Positions 6,716-14,919 of a stretch of DNA of 64,000 nucleotides are shown piece by piece. Position 1 is the stretch's first letter; the number at the start of each line of letters is the position of its first letter. The position numbers and the translations under genes were made by a program. The stretch spans positions 310,001 to 374,000 of the forward strand of contig NZ_CP008953.1 of NCBI RefSeq assembly GCF_000732925.1, given 5' to 3'. Origin of the DNA: Amycolatopsis japonica (GTDB lineage Bacteria > Actinomycetota > Actinomycetes > Mycobacteriales > Pseudonocardiaceae). Below the pieces are notes generated by a model. That model was not told the origin of the DNA, did not search any database, and saw only the letters and a list, made by a program, of their open reading frames with translations.

Positions 6716-7704
6716 TACCGCTGGCGGTTGCGGTACAGCTCCTCCAGATCCCGTAGGCCCGCCTGGTCGCCGGTGTCGGCGGCCGCGCGGAACCAGTGTT
6801 CGGCCTCCTGGAAGTTGCCGTGGTCGGCGGCCAGCCTGCCGAGGTTGGTGTACGCGGGAACGCTGCCGAGTTCCGCGGCCTTCCGGTACCAGGCGGTGGC
6901 CTCACCGGGGTCGTTCCGGTCGTTGGCCAGCACGCCCAGGTTCGTCATCGCGGCGGCGTCGCCTCGTTTGGCGGCCTTGAGATACCAGCGTTCGGCGGCG
7001 TCGAGTTCGCCGCGGCGGTGCAGCACCAGACCGAGGCGGACGGCGGCGTCGGGGGCACCGGCGGCCGCGGCCGCGTGGAAGCAGCTTTCGGCGCGCGTGA
7101 GGTCGCCTCGTTGCTGCGCCTGATGGCCGAGTTTGATCAGCGACGCGGCGTCGGCCTCTTCGCTCGCCTTGCGCCACCAGGGATCCGCTTCGGACGTCCG
7201 GCCGGTGTCGCACAGCACCGCGCCGAGCGTGATCATGCCTTCGACGTTGCCCGCCTCGGCGGCCTCGCCCGCCCAGTACTCGGCTTCCTCGAGATCGCCA
7301 CCGCGGTGCCTCGATCGCGCGAGTTCCGCCATCGCCTCGACCCGGCCCTCGGCGGCGGCCCGGCGCCACCAGTCCTCCGCCGCCTCCCGATCCCCTCGGC
7401 GCGCGCAGAGATTTCCCAGATGCGACATGGCATGCGAATCACCGGCGGTCGCGGCTTCGCGATACCAGCGTTCGGCCTGTTCCGGCACGCCGCGCTCGTT
7501 CAGGAGATGCGCCAGGTTGCCCATCGCGACCCTGTCCCCGCCCTCGGCGGCCTTGCGGAACCACGTCTCGGCCCCGTCGAGATCACCACGCTCCAGCGCG
7601 GTGGATCCCATACGTGCCATGGCGATCACGTGCCCGCGTTCCGCGGCCTTCCGGTTCAGATAGTCGTCGACCCTGGTGTTCCATTTACGTTTTTCGGCGC
7701 CCAC
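6712..7704 (-). CDS. Sel1/TPR-repeat protein
   Basis: About 330 residues built from roughly eight 34-36-residue repeats of the type AMxxLGxLxxxRGDxxxAExWxRxAAExG, for example ERGDLDGAETWFRKAAEGGD and HRRGELDAAERWYLKAAKRG. These Sel1-like/TPR solenoids act as protein-interaction scaffolds. There is no signal peptide or membrane segment. GTG start at 7704; the open frame continues upstream but loses the repeat pattern. Its end overlaps the convergent SWIM gene by four bases. The partner is unknown. Confidence 0.8.
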   Translation of the reverse strand: MGAEKRKWNTRVDDYLNRKAAERGHVIAMARMGSTALERGDLDGAETWFRKAAEGGDRVAMGNLAHLLNERGVPEQAERWYREAATAGDSHAMSHLGNLCARRGDREAAEDWWRRAAAEGRVEAMAELARSRHRGGDLEEAEYWAGEAAEAGNVEGMITLGAVLCDTGRTSEADPWWRKASEEADAASLIKLGHQAQQRGDLTRAESCFHAAAAAGAPDAAVRLGLVLHRRGELDAAERWYLKAAKRGDAAAMTNLGVLANDRNDPGEATAWYRKAAELGSVPAYTNLGRLAADHGNFQEAEHWFRAAADTGDQAGLRDLEELYRNRQRY

Positions 7705-7860
7705 AAGCCCGCTCCTTCCGGCAGCGTCCCTGGGGTAGTCGCTGCTCAGGGCCCCGATGTGACAACAACTACCGGGTGTCATCGCCGTGTCGCGCCCGGT
7801 TTCCGCCCGCCGCGCGGCGATACTTGGCGCTCCCCATCCCCCGTCGAGAGGAACCGCGCG

Positions 7861-8529
7861 GTGGCCACGCGTACCAGCCAGATGACCACTGCTCAGCGGT
7901 TGCTCCTGCTGATCACCCTCGCCGCCGTCGTGCTCGCGGTGTTCTGGTTCGTGAGCGGCAAGGGCGACGCGCTGCAGCCGAAGCCCGCGAACCCGGCGAG
8001 CGCGGCCGACGCGCGCAAGCAGCTGGACGAGCTCACCGTCGCCCCGCGCGGTTCGATGGACGGCTACGACCGCAAGAAGTACCCGCATTGGGACAACCAG
8101 GGGAACAACTGCAACACCCGCGAGTTCGTGCTCAAACGCGACGGCAAGGACGTCAAGGCCGGCTCCGACTGCGCCCCGACCTCCGGCAGCTGGACGAGCA
8201 TCTACGACGGCGAGACCTGGACCAAACCGACCGACGTCGACATCGACCACATGGTGCCGCTCGCGCAAAGCTGGGTCAGCGGCGCGAAATCGTGGACCGA
8301 CGAGAAGCGGCGCCAGTTCGCGAACGACCTGACCCGGCCGCAGCTGTTCGCCGTCACCGACAACGTCAACCAGGAGAAGAGCGACAAGGCGCCGGACCAG
8401 TGGAAGCCGCCGCTCGTCTCGTTCTGGTGCACCTACGCCACCGACTGGATCACCGTGAAGCACTACTACGGCCTCACGATCACGACAGCGGAGAAGAGCG
8501 CGCTCAGCGACATGCTCGGTCGTTGCTGA
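7861..8529 (+). CDS. Secreted or membrane-anchored HNH nuclease (DUF1524/GmrSD C-terminal type)
   Basis: 222 residues. Residues ~12-32 form a hydrophobic anchor or uncleaved signal (LLLLITLAAVVLAVFWFV), placing the rest outside the cell. The catalytic region contains DIDHMVPLAQSW and, downstream, FAVTDNVNQEKSDKAPDQW, the DHxxP...N pattern of the His-Me finger nucleases grouped under DUF1524. Two cysteine pairs could form disulphides. The likely role is extracellular nucleic-acid degradation. GTG start with GAGAGGAA upstream; it stands alone between divergent and downstream genes. Confidence 0.82.
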   Translation: MATRTSQMTTAQRLLLLITLAAVVLAVFWFVSGKGDALQPKPANPASAADARKQLDELTVAPRGSMDGYDRKKYPHWDNQGNNCNTREFVLKRDGKDVKAGSDCAPTSGSWTSIYDGETWTKPTDVDIDHMVPLAQSWVSGAKSWTDEKRRQFANDLTRPQLFAVTDNVNQEKSDKAPDQWKPPLVSFWCTYATDWITVKHYYGLTITTAEKSALSDMLGRC

Positions 8530-8557
8530 TCCGCCCGGCTTCGGGTTGGCTGGGGCC

Positions 8558-9214
8558 ATGGCGACCTTCGTACTGATCCATGGCGGTGGCGGCAGCGCCT
8601 GGGACTTCCACCTCCTCGAGGCGGAACTGACCGGGCGCGGGCACGACGTCGTCGCGGTGAACCTGCCGATCGACGACGAAAAGGCGGGCTTCCCGGAACA
8701 CGTGGAAGCCGTCGTGAACGCCATCGGCGATCGCGGGGACCTGGTCGTGCTCGGCCATTCCTATGGCGGCTTCACCGCGCCGCTGGTGGCCGAGAAGCTT
8801 TCGCCGCGGCTGCTCGTGATGCTGACGCCGATGGTCCCGAAGCCGGGCGAGTCGCCGGGGGACTGGTGGGGCAACACGGGTTTCAAGTCCGACGAAAGCC
8901 TCAGCGAAGAAGAGCAGTTCTACAACGGCGTCCCCGCGGACATCGTCGCGGAGGCGGGCTCGCACGCCCGGAACCAGGTCAGCGCCGAATGGGGACAGCC
9001 ATGGCCGCTGGGCAAGTGGCCGGACGTCCCGACGAAGGTGCTCATCGCGCGCGAAGACCGCTTCTTCGCGCCCGAGTTCCAACGCCGGGTCGTCCAGGAC
9101 AGGCTCGGTTTCGCCCCCGACGAGATCGACGGCTCTCACTCCGTGCCCTTGAGCCACCCCAAGGAACTGGCGGACCGGCTGGAGTCCTACCTCACCAGCG
9201 ATCCAGCCGCATGA
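8558..9214 (+). CDS. Alpha/beta hydrolase (esterase/HNL-like)
   Basis: 218 residues starting MATFVLIHGGG. The oxyanion block HGGGGSAWD is at the N-terminus, the nucleophile elbow GHSYGG near residue 67 and a terminal GSHSVPLSHP with the catalytic histidine. The small size and short lid match the plant esterase/hydroxynitrile-lyase-like group common in actinobacteria. Substrate unknown. The ATG at 8558 is preferred over an in-frame ATG at 8546 because homologous proteins begin at this strand. Its last 23 bases overlap the convergent nitroreductase gene. Confidence 0.82.
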   Translation: MATFVLIHGGGGSAWDFHLLEAELTGRGHDVVAVNLPIDDEKAGFPEHVEAVVNAIGDRGDLVVLGHSYGGFTAPLVAEKLSPRLLVMLTPMVPKPGESPGDWWGNTGFKSDESLSEEEQFYNGVPADIVAEAGSHARNQVSAEWGQPWPLGKWPDVPTKVLIAREDRFFAPEFQRRVVQDRLGFAPDEIDGSHSVPLSHPKELADRLESYLTSDPAA

Positions 9215-9827
9215 CGTCTTCGAGCGGCTGACGCGCGGCGGGCTTGAAGGTGTCGCCGGTGTAGAACGCCGTCGGGATGAGCGCGGCCTGGTGCACGTTC
9301 TCGGGCAGGCCGAGGATCTCCGCAGCCTCCTTCTCGTACGCGAGGTGCAGCGTCGTCCACGCGGTGCCGAGCGTGACCGCCCGCGCCGCGAGCATGTAGC
9401 TCCACACCGCCGGCAGCAGGTTCCCCCACAGCCCGGCCTGGTTCCCGGCGGGCAGGTCCGCGCTGTTCGTCTCCAGGCACGGGATGACGTGCACGGGCAC
9501 TTCGCCCATCTTGTCGGCGAGGTACTCGACGCTGGAGCCGACGCGCTGCTGCACCTTCGACCGCTCCGGGTCGTCCGCGAACAGCTTTCCCGCCGCCCGA
9601 GGGGAATCCAGGTACTCGCGGCACGCCCGCTGGTAGAGCTTCCCGAGTTCGGCCCGCTGCCCGGGATCGGTGATCACCAGCCAGTGCCAGCGCTGGGTGT
9701 TCGACCCGCTCGGTGCCTGCAGCGCGACCTGCAGGGCGTGTTTGACCAGTTCGAGAGGCACCGGCCGGGTCAGGTCCAGTCGTTTGCGGACGGTCCGGGT
9801 GGTCGTCAGCAGCTCTTCGGGCGTCAT
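9192..9827 (-). CDS. Nitroreductase-family FMN oxidoreductase
   Basis: 211 residues with the N-terminal FMN-binding RTVRKRLDLTRPVP and the APSGSNTQRWHWLVI motif, plus the C-terminal LGTAWTTLHL and LGLPENV blocks of nitroreductases. These cytoplasmic dimers use NAD(P)H to reduce nitro groups, quinones or related compounds. It is divergent from a MarR regulator with only 28 bases between starts, so it is probably controlled by that protein in response to an electrophile. The ATG has no ribosome site; CATACT six bases upstream suggests a leaderless mRNA. Confidence 0.88.
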   Translation of the reverse strand: MTPEELLTTTRTVRKRLDLTRPVPLELVKHALQVALQAPSGSNTQRWHWLVITDPGQRAELGKLYQRACREYLDSPRAAGKLFADDPERSKVQQRVGSSVEYLADKMGEVPVHVIPCLETNSADLPAGNQAGLWGNLLPAVWSYMLAARAVTLGTAWTTLHLAYEKEAAEILGLPENVHQAALIPTAFYTGDTFKPAARQPLEDVMRLDRW

Positions 9828-9855
9828 CTCAGAAGTATGTCGTTATGATCCGCTG
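9828..9855. promoter_or_regulatory. Overlapping divergent leaderless promoters
   Basis: The 28-bp spacer holds CATACT (minus strand, 9839-9834) six bases before the nitroreductase ATG. It also holds TATGAT (9844-9849) six bases before the MarR GTG. Both fit -10 elements of leaderless genes, so a single bound regulator could block both. Confidence 0.55.
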
Positions 9856-10359
9856 GTGGGGAGGCCGCCGCGCGAACGAGGGATGGGCACTTTGCTCAGG
9901 CACGTCCTCGACGTGACCGAGGCGGACGTCTCCGCGTTCTTCGAGGACATCGGGCTGGGGGACTACCGGCCGCGGTTCACGCCGTTCGTCCGCGCGATCG
10001 TCGAGCACGGGCCGCTGCCCATCCGCGACCTCGCCGCCGAAGTCGGCGTCACCCATTCCGCGGCCAGCCAGACCATCGCGCAGATGGCACGCCAGGACCT
10101 CGTCTCGCTCCGGCCTGGGACCGACGCCCGGCAGAGGATCGTCTCGCTGACCGAGAAGACACTCGGCCTGATGCCGACGCTCGAAGCGGAATGGGCGGCG
10201 ACCAGCGCCGCGGCCGCCCAGCTGGAAGCCGAACTGCCGTACCCGCTCAGGGAAGTACTGGTCGCCGCCGTCGAAGCGTTGGAGCGGAAATCGCTCCGTG
10301 AGCGCATCGCCGAGACGGACGCCGCGCTCAAGCTGAAGCGTCGGCCCGAGCAAGACTGA
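9856..10359 (+). CDS. MarR-family transcriptional regulator
   Basis: 167 residues with a winged helix-turn-helix (HGPLPIRDLAAEVGVTHSA followed by QTIAQMARQDLVSLRPGTD) and flanking dimerisation helices. It probably represses itself and the divergent nitroreductase. The GTG at 9856 is chosen because TATGAT sits six bases upstream, suggesting leaderless translation; the ATG at 9883, preceded by GAGG at too short a distance, is the alternative. The 3' end overlaps the convergent ATPase-like gene by 32 bases. Confidence 0.85.
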   Translation: MGRPPRERGMGTLLRHVLDVTEADVSAFFEDIGLGDYRPRFTPFVRAIVEHGPLPIRDLAAEVGVTHSAASQTIAQMARQDLVSLRPGTDARQRIVSLTEKTLGLMPTLEAEWAATSAAAAQLEAELPYPLREVLVAAVEALERKSLRERIAETDAALKLKRRPEQD

Positions 10360-10753
10360 ACACGGCCCAGACGTACTTGCCGCCGGAGCAGAGCTCGTGT
10401 CCCCAGTCGTCGGACAACGCGTGCACCAGCTGAAGACCGCGGCTGCGCGCCGCCATCGGTGACGGTTCCTTCAGCTTCGGCCGGCTCGTCCCGGAGTCGA
10501 AGACCCGCAGGGTGAGCCTTCCGTCGGAGTATTCGACCTCGAGCCTGTCCGGCTTCTCCCCATGCTCGAAGGCGTTCGTGACGAGCTCGGAGGTGGCCAA
10601 GAGGACGTCGTCGACTTCCGGTCCGTCGAGGCCGAGGCCGCCGAGAGTCGCCCGCACGGCCTGTCGCGCGACGGCGGGGGCCGTCACATCGACCGGCAGG
10701 GGCAGGGAGACCACCGGCAACGAGCCCTCCGATCGCGTCTTGGACATCGTCAT
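10328..10753 (-). CDS. RsbW-like ATP-binding anti-sigma factor / serine kinase domain
   Basis: 141 residues of a GHKL ATPase fold. The N-box ELVTNAFEHG, the G1-type VFDSGTSRP and the G2-type RSRGLQLVHALSDDWG are all present, so ATP binding is likely. Such proteins in actinobacteria bind sigma factors or phosphorylate STAS antagonists. ATG at 10753 with GGAGG nine bases upstream. It lies downstream of the stress sigma gene on the same strand with a 77-base gap, suggesting that it belongs to the same partner-switching network. Confidence 0.86.
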   Translation of the reverse strand: MTMSKTRSEGSLPVVSLPLPVDVTAPAVARQAVRATLGGLGLDGPEVDDVLLATSELVTNAFEHGEKPDRLEVEYSDGRLTLRVFDSGTSRPKLKEPSPMAARSRGLQLVHALSDDWGHELCSGGKYVWAVFSLARADASA

Positions 10754-10830
10754 GGTTCCGCACCTCCCCTCACGAGAGACTCCCAGATCCGCTGTTCGCC
10801 TCCCTGATACCCACAAGGGCCGAGGTCGAA

Positions 10831-11604
10831 TCAGACTCCGTCGGTGAGTTCCGTCTCGGTCAGTCCTTCACGCAGTTTCTTGAGCGTGGCGGCCAGCAAT
10901 CTCGACACCTGCATCTGGGAAACCCCGACACGGCGCGCGATATCCGACTGGCTCATCCCGGACCCGAACCGCAGCGCGACGATCTTGCGCTCGCGATCGG
11001 GCAGCCGCTCCAGCATCGGCCGCAGCGCCTCGCGCAGCTCAGCCTGGCTCAGATTCGCGTCAGCCTCGCCGAAGCGGGTGTGCGCCGAGTTCTCCAGGAG
11101 GTTGTCCAGCGAAGCCCCATAGCGGCCTTGACCGGCCCGGAGGCCCTCGTAGACCTCGTCGATCGGGACGCCGAGATGCGCGGCGATCTCACTGGGTTTC
11201 GGCGCGCGCGAGAGCCGGACGGTGAGCTCCTCGCGCACGGCCGAGATGTTCGCGTTCAGCTCCTTGAGCCGCCGCGGCACCCGGACCGACCAGCTGTTGT
11301 CGCGGAAGTGATGCCGCAGCTCACCGGAGATCGTGGGGACCGCGAAGGCCAGGAAGTCGCTGCCCTGACCGGGATCGAACCGATCGACGGCGTGGATCAG
11401 CCCGATCGTCGCGATCTGGACCAGATCCTCCATCGACTCGTCCCGGTTGCGGAACTTGCGCGCCAGATTGCGCGCGAGTTCGAGGTGCGCGCGCACCAGC
11501 TCGTCCCGCAGCGCCTCGCGCTCGGGGGCGTTCGGGGGCAGCGCGCACATGCGCTCGAACAGGACCGGGACATCCGCGCCGTCTTGCTCGACGGGTTCGG
11601 TCAC
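10831..11604 (-). CDS. SigB/SigF-type stress RNA polymerase sigma factor
   Basis: 257 residues with regions 2 (RNLARKFRNRDESMEDLVQI, VDRFDPGQGSDFLAFAVPTI), 3 (RLSRAPKPSEIAAHLGV) and 4 (LPDRERKIVALRFGSGMSQS, VSQMQVSRLL). It is a group 3 sigma factor of the SigB/SigF/WhiG type, controlled elsewhere by anti-sigma and STAS proteins, and both kinds are encoded beside it. The GTG at 11604 overlaps the stop of the upstream RsbW-like gene as GTGA, so the two are translationally coupled, the usual arrangement for a sigma factor and its inhibitor. Confidence 0.93.
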   Translation of the reverse strand: MTEPVEQDGADVPVLFERMCALPPNAPEREALRDELVRAHLELARNLARKFRNRDESMEDLVQIATIGLIHAVDRFDPGQGSDFLAFAVPTISGELRHHFRDNSWSVRVPRRLKELNANISAVREELTVRLSRAPKPSEIAAHLGVPIDEVYEGLRAGQGRYGASLDNLLENSAHTRFGEADANLSQAELREALRPMLERLPDRERKIVALRFGSGMSQSDIARRVGVSQMQVSRLLAATLKKLREGLTETELTDGV

Positions 11605-12017
11605 GGCCGGGCCGCCTCGCTCTCCCGGATGAGTTCCACCCTGGACAGGTAGCCGCCGTCGGCCGGGGTGACACTCCGCCGCGCGGACGTCGCGAGCGCG
11701 GTGAGCAGCTGCCAGGACAGACCGGTCTCGTCGTCGGGCTCCGGGGAGTCCGAAAGCACCGAGACGGTCACCTCGATCCGCCCGTCCTTCCACGAGAAGA
11801 CGCAGGTCAGATGGCCGTCGGCGGCCGAGGGGAGCAGCATGGAGCAGGCCTCGTCCACCGCCATCCGGAGGTCTTCGACGGCGTCCAGATCGAAGTCCTG
11901 GCGCATCGCGATATCCGCGACGATCGTACGGAGAGTGGGTACCACGTGCGGTACCGCGGCCGTGCGTACCTCGATGAGTTGAGCGCCCTCCCCGCCGGGC
12001 GGGGTGTTGTCCACCAC
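11601..12017 (-). CDS. RsbW-like anti-sigma factor, degenerate ATP site
   Basis: 138 residues resembling the SigF-associated anti-sigma proteins (RMAVDEACSMLLPSA, CVFSWKDGRIEVTVSVLSD). In RsbW the helix reads EACTNA; here the Asn of the N-box is Met and no DxGxG is visible, so kinase activity may be reduced while sigma binding is kept. GTG at 12017 preceded by GAGAGGAA. It overlaps the sigma gene by four bases, which strongly suggests that this is its direct antagonist. The divergent WhiB gene starts 136 bases away. Confidence 0.82.
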   Translation of the reverse strand: MVDNTPPGGEGAQLIEVRTAAVPHVVPTLRTIVADIAMRQDFDLDAVEDLRMAVDEACSMLLPSAADGHLTCVFSWKDGRIEVTVSVLSDSPEPDDETGLSWQLLTALATSARRSVTPADGGYLSRVELIRESEAARP

Positions 12018-12153
12018 GTGTGTTCCTCTCTCGAGCTGCGCTGCCGATCCGTCAGATGCCCTGGGTGTGAGCAAACCAAACCCACGTTTGAGCCGTGCAG
12101 GGGGCGGGCATGTAACCGGCGACAAACGATCTCCTTGGAAGGCGGGGACCGAC

Positions 12154-12462
12154 ATGGCTGACGTGAGCCGGCTGCCGAACGTGGTGGCGGAAGAGTGGGA
12201 CTGGCAGCTCCGTGGGTCGTGCCGAGGCGCGGACAGCAGCTTGTTCTTCCACACGGACAACGAACGCGGTTCCGCCCGCGAGCGGCGCGAATCGCGCGCC
12301 AAGGCGATCTGCCACACCTGCCCCGTGCTGGCGCAGTGCCGTAAGCACGCGCTCGCGGTGCAGGAGCCGTACGGCATCTGGGGTGGCCTCGGCGAGATCG
12401 AGCGTCGCGAGCTGTTCCTCCGCGAACGCCGCGCCGGGCGCAAGGCCTTGACCGCGCATTGA
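12154..12462 (+). CDS. WhiB-family iron-sulphur transcription factor
   Basis: 102 residues with the four cluster-binding cysteines C23, C53, C56 and C62 (AICHTCPVLAQC), the turn GIWGG and a basic C-terminal tail (RERRAGRKALTAH). WhiB-like proteins carry a redox- or NO-sensitive 4Fe-4S cluster and act with the primary sigma factor. ATG at 12154 with GGAAGG upstream. Its divergent position to the anti-sigma/sigma pair, next to a STAS gene, links it to stress or developmental control. The subclass was not assigned. Confidence 0.93.
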   Translation: MADVSRLPNVVAEEWDWQLRGSCRGADSSLFFHTDNERGSARERRESRAKAICHTCPVLAQCRKHALAVQEPYGIWGGLGEIERRELFLRERRAGRKALTAH

Positions 12463-12676
12463 GCGCGCCCCGGGCACCGGTCGGCGACGCGCACGACGGC
12501 GATCGTGGCGCCCCGTCCGTACTGGGTTAGGGTTGGGACTGTCGTTGCGGGGACAGCCACGCCTACCCGCCGAAGAAGAGCGTGCGTCCGTGTCCGGACT
12601 GGGCGCGGCCGTCGCTTGAGACCACAGGCGCGTTCCGGCGCTGAGCGTCGGTTCTCACCTGATGAGGAGAATGTGC

Positions 12677-13030
12677 ATGCCCGCAGCGGACCAGAACACC
12701 ACGCCGCCCGGTTTCAGCATCACGCTGGACGCCGACGCGTCTGAACCGCGTGTGGTGGTCACCGGTGAGCTCGACCTGCTGACGAGCCCGCAGCTTCAGG
12801 AGACCCTCGGGGCCCTGATCACGGACAAACCGTCCGGCCGGGTGGTCGCCGACCTGACCGGCGTGACCTTCTTCGACTCCTCGGCGCTGAACGTGGTGCT
12901 CCAGGCGCAGCGCCAGGCCGCCGAGAAGGCGGTCGAGCTCGAACTGGTGCCCAGCCCCCAGGTGAGCCGCGTGATCGAGCTCACCGGCGTCGCCGAGCAC
13001 CTCAGCGTGTCGGAGGAGCCCCCCGCCTGA
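12677..13030 (+). CDS. STAS-domain anti-sigma factor antagonist (RsbV-like)
   Basis: 117 residues; VVVTGELDLLTSPQLQETL opens the STAS fold and DLTGVTFFDSSALNVVL carries the conserved DSS, with a phosphorylatable serine. Unphosphorylated antagonists bind the anti-sigma ATPase and free the sigma factor. ATG at 12677 with AGGAG seven bases upstream; upstream in-frame ATGs overlap the ribosome site. Together with the sigma, RsbW-like and ATPase genes it completes a partner-switching module in about 2.7 kb. Confidence 0.92.
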   Translation: MPAADQNTTPPGFSITLDADASEPRVVVTGELDLLTSPQLQETLGALITDKPSGRVVADLTGVTFFDSSALNVVLQAQRQAAEKAVELELVPSPQVSRVIELTGVAEHLSVSEEPPA

Positions 13031-13081
13031 TCCCCCGCTACGGTCGTGGGCTCGTGATCCGCGACACCTGGGGGCAGCAAG

Positions 13082-13870
13082 ATGATGGGGCGGACGCATG
13101 CCCTGACGGGGTGGTGCGCGGGCCTCGCGCTCGCGCCCGCCGTCGGAGCGGGCACGGTGCACCAAGCGGTCGTCTTCGCCGCGACCACGGCGGGTTTCGC
13201 CCTCCTCCCCGATCTCGACCACCCGGGCGCTCGCGCGTCGAAGCTGCTCGGCTGGTTCACCGGCGCGATCTCATGGCTGCTTCGCCGCGTTTCGGCGGCG
13301 CTCTACGCGCTGACCAAGGGACCTCGGGACGAGAAGGTCACCGGTAAGCACCGCCATCTCTCGCACACCGTCCTGTTCGCCGTCGGCCTCGGCTTCCTGA
13401 CCTCGTGGGGAACCGCCGAGGGCGGGCCTTGGGCCGTGTTCGGCGTCGTCGTCCTCGGCCTGCTGCTCGCGGAAGGCGCGCTCGGCGACTGGCTCCTGCC
13501 GGTCAGCGGCGCGGCCGTCGGCTGGTGGGTGTGGACCGCCCCGCCGGACAAGGCGGCGCAGCTCGCGGAGATCTCCGGCTGGCTCGGCATCGCCGTCGCG
13601 GCCGGGTGTTTCGTGCACTGCCTCGGCGACGCGCTGACCGAGTCCGGCTGCCCGTTCCTGTTCCCGATCCCGATCGCGGGCGAGACCTGGTACGAGATCC
13701 GGCCGCCGAAGCCGCTGCGGTTCCGCACCGGCAAGAAGGTGGAGAACCGGCTGATCTTCCCGGTGTTCGCGGTCGCCGCGGTGGTGCTGATCCCGGGTGT
13801 CTGGGAGTACCTCTTCACCACAGTCCAAGGGTTGCTGACACCGGACGGGACGCAGACCGCGGTGCAGTGA
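13082..13870 (+). CDS. Membrane-bound metal-dependent hydrolase (YdjM/DUF457 family)
   Basis: 262 residues with about five hydrophobic segments. The metal-binding pattern of the family is present: the early TH(A) near residue 6, LLPDLDHPGA near residue 40, KHRHLSHTVLF near residue 87 and HCLGDALTESGCP in the C-terminal half. Family members are inner-membrane proteins annotated as metal-dependent hydrolases; the substrate is unknown. The ATG start follows a short spacer after the STAS gene, but no regulatory link is evident. Confidence 0.85.
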   Translation: MMGRTHALTGWCAGLALAPAVGAGTVHQAVVFAATTAGFALLPDLDHPGARASKLLGWFTGAISWLLRRVSAALYALTKGPRDEKVTGKHRHLSHTVLFAVGLGFLTSWGTAEGGPWAVFGVVVLGLLLAEGALGDWLLPVSGAAVGWWVWTAPPDKAAQLAEISGWLGIAVAAGCFVHCLGDALTESGCPFLFPIPIAGETWYEIRPPKPLRFRTGKKVENRLIFPVFAVAAVVLIPGVWEYLFTTVQGLLTPDGTQTAVQ

Positions 13871-13933
13871 GGAATGCCCTCGTCGCCGCCGGCGTTGAAT
13901 CGGAACGCCGGACCCGGTTGAGGAGGGGGAACA

Positions 13934-14491
13934 GTGGACAAGCCCGTGCTGCGCGCCGACGCGCGCCGCAACCGAGCGAAGGTGCTCGCGGCCGCCGAAG
14001 AGGCCTTCGCCGTCGACGGCCTCGCCGTCCCCCTCGACGAGATCGCCCGCATGGCCGGTGTCGGCGCGGGCACCGTCTACCGGCATTTCCCCAGTAAGGA
14101 AGCGCTCTTCCAGGCCGTCGTCGTGGACCGTCTCGAACAGTTCGCGCGGGAAGCCCGCGAGTTGCTGACCGCCGAAGACCCCGGCGAAGCGTTCTTCGAC
14201 TTCTTCAGACGCGTCGTCCAGCAGGCGTCCCGTAACCGGGCCCTCTGCGACGCGCTCGCCGAGACGACCGGACTGGGTTTCAAGGCGGGCGCGGGCGACG
14301 AATTCCGCTCGGCGACGCAGGCGCTGCTGACGCGGGCACAGGCCGCGGGCGCGGTGCGCGAGGACATCGACGGCGACGATCTGCGCGCCCTGATCGCCGG
14401 GTGCCTCGCCGCCGAACGGTACTCACTCGAAGAGCGGCATCTCGTGCGGATCATTGTCGACGGTTTGCGCACGCTACGTAACAAAACGTAA
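13934..14491 (+). CDS. TetR-family transcriptional regulator
   Basis: 185 residues. The N-terminal helix-turn-helix is clear (AFAVDGLAVPLDEIARMAGV, GTVYRHFPSKEALF), followed by a helical C-terminal domain of the type RALIAGCLAAERYS seen in actinobacterial TetR proteins. GTG start at 13934 with GAGGAGGGG four bases upstream. It is neither divergent from nor overlapping a target gene, so its regulon cannot be predicted from context. Confidence 0.88.
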   Translation: MDKPVLRADARRNRAKVLAAAEEAFAVDGLAVPLDEIARMAGVGAGTVYRHFPSKEALFQAVVVDRLEQFAREARELLTAEDPGEAFFDFFRRVVQQASRNRALCDALAETTGLGFKAGAGDEFRSATQALLTRAQAAGAVREDIDGDDLRALIAGCLAAERYSLEERHLVRIIVDGLRTLRNKT

Positions 14492-14544
14492 GATCAACGC
14501 GAGAAGTCCTCGTACCTGCGCTTCGCATGGCGAGGGGGTGCCGG

Positions 14545-14868
14545 ATGTCCAGTCAGGGTCCCACCACCGGTTCCGTCACGGTCGCGGCCATCGCGGGTCT
14601 CGCGACCGGGCTGCTCGTCGCCGCACTTCTGGTCGCCGGCCGCGAGCCACAACCCCGCGTCTACGAAGTCGGCACGACCCCGTCCCCGACTTCGACGTCC
14701 CGTTCGGTCGGGCCGGTCACGGTGACCGTGCCGGGGAGCGCTCCGGAGCCGCTCGTCATCACGCGGACCAGCACACCGGCGCCGCGCACGGTGACCCGGA
14801 CCGTGACACCCACACCGACATCGACGGTGCTTCCGCCTTCGACGACCACCGGGTTCCGAAGCGACTGA
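14545..14868 (+). CDS. Small Thr/Pro-rich membrane-anchored protein
   Basis: About 107 residues: a short N-terminus, one membrane helix (VTVAAIAGLATGLLVAALLV, residues ~11-30) and an extracytoplasmic tail rich in Thr, Pro and Ser (TRTSTPAPRTVTRTVTPTPT). No known domain. The ATG at 14545 with GGGGG six bases before it is preferred over an ATG at 14527. Such tails often span the cell wall or are glycosylated; function unknown. Confidence 0.65.
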   Translation: MSSQGPTTGSVTVAAIAGLATGLLVAALLVAGREPQPRVYEVGTTPSPTSTSRSVGPVTVTVPGSAPEPLVITRTSTPAPRTVTRTVTPTPTSTVLPPSTTTGFRSD

Positions 14869-14869
14869 G

Positions 14870-14908
14870 GACCGTGAAGGCCGCCCCCGATGAACGGCCT
14901 CCACGGTC
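14870..14908. terminator. Bidirectional terminator-like hairpin (GTGAAGGCC family)
   Basis: GACCGTGAAGGCCG (14870-14883) pairs with CGGCCTCCACGGTC (14895-14908) with one mismatch, between two convergent genes. It belongs to the same intergenic hairpin family as 18109-18163 and 33702-33750. Confidence 0.65.
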
Positions 14909-14919
14909 ATCCCCTGTGG

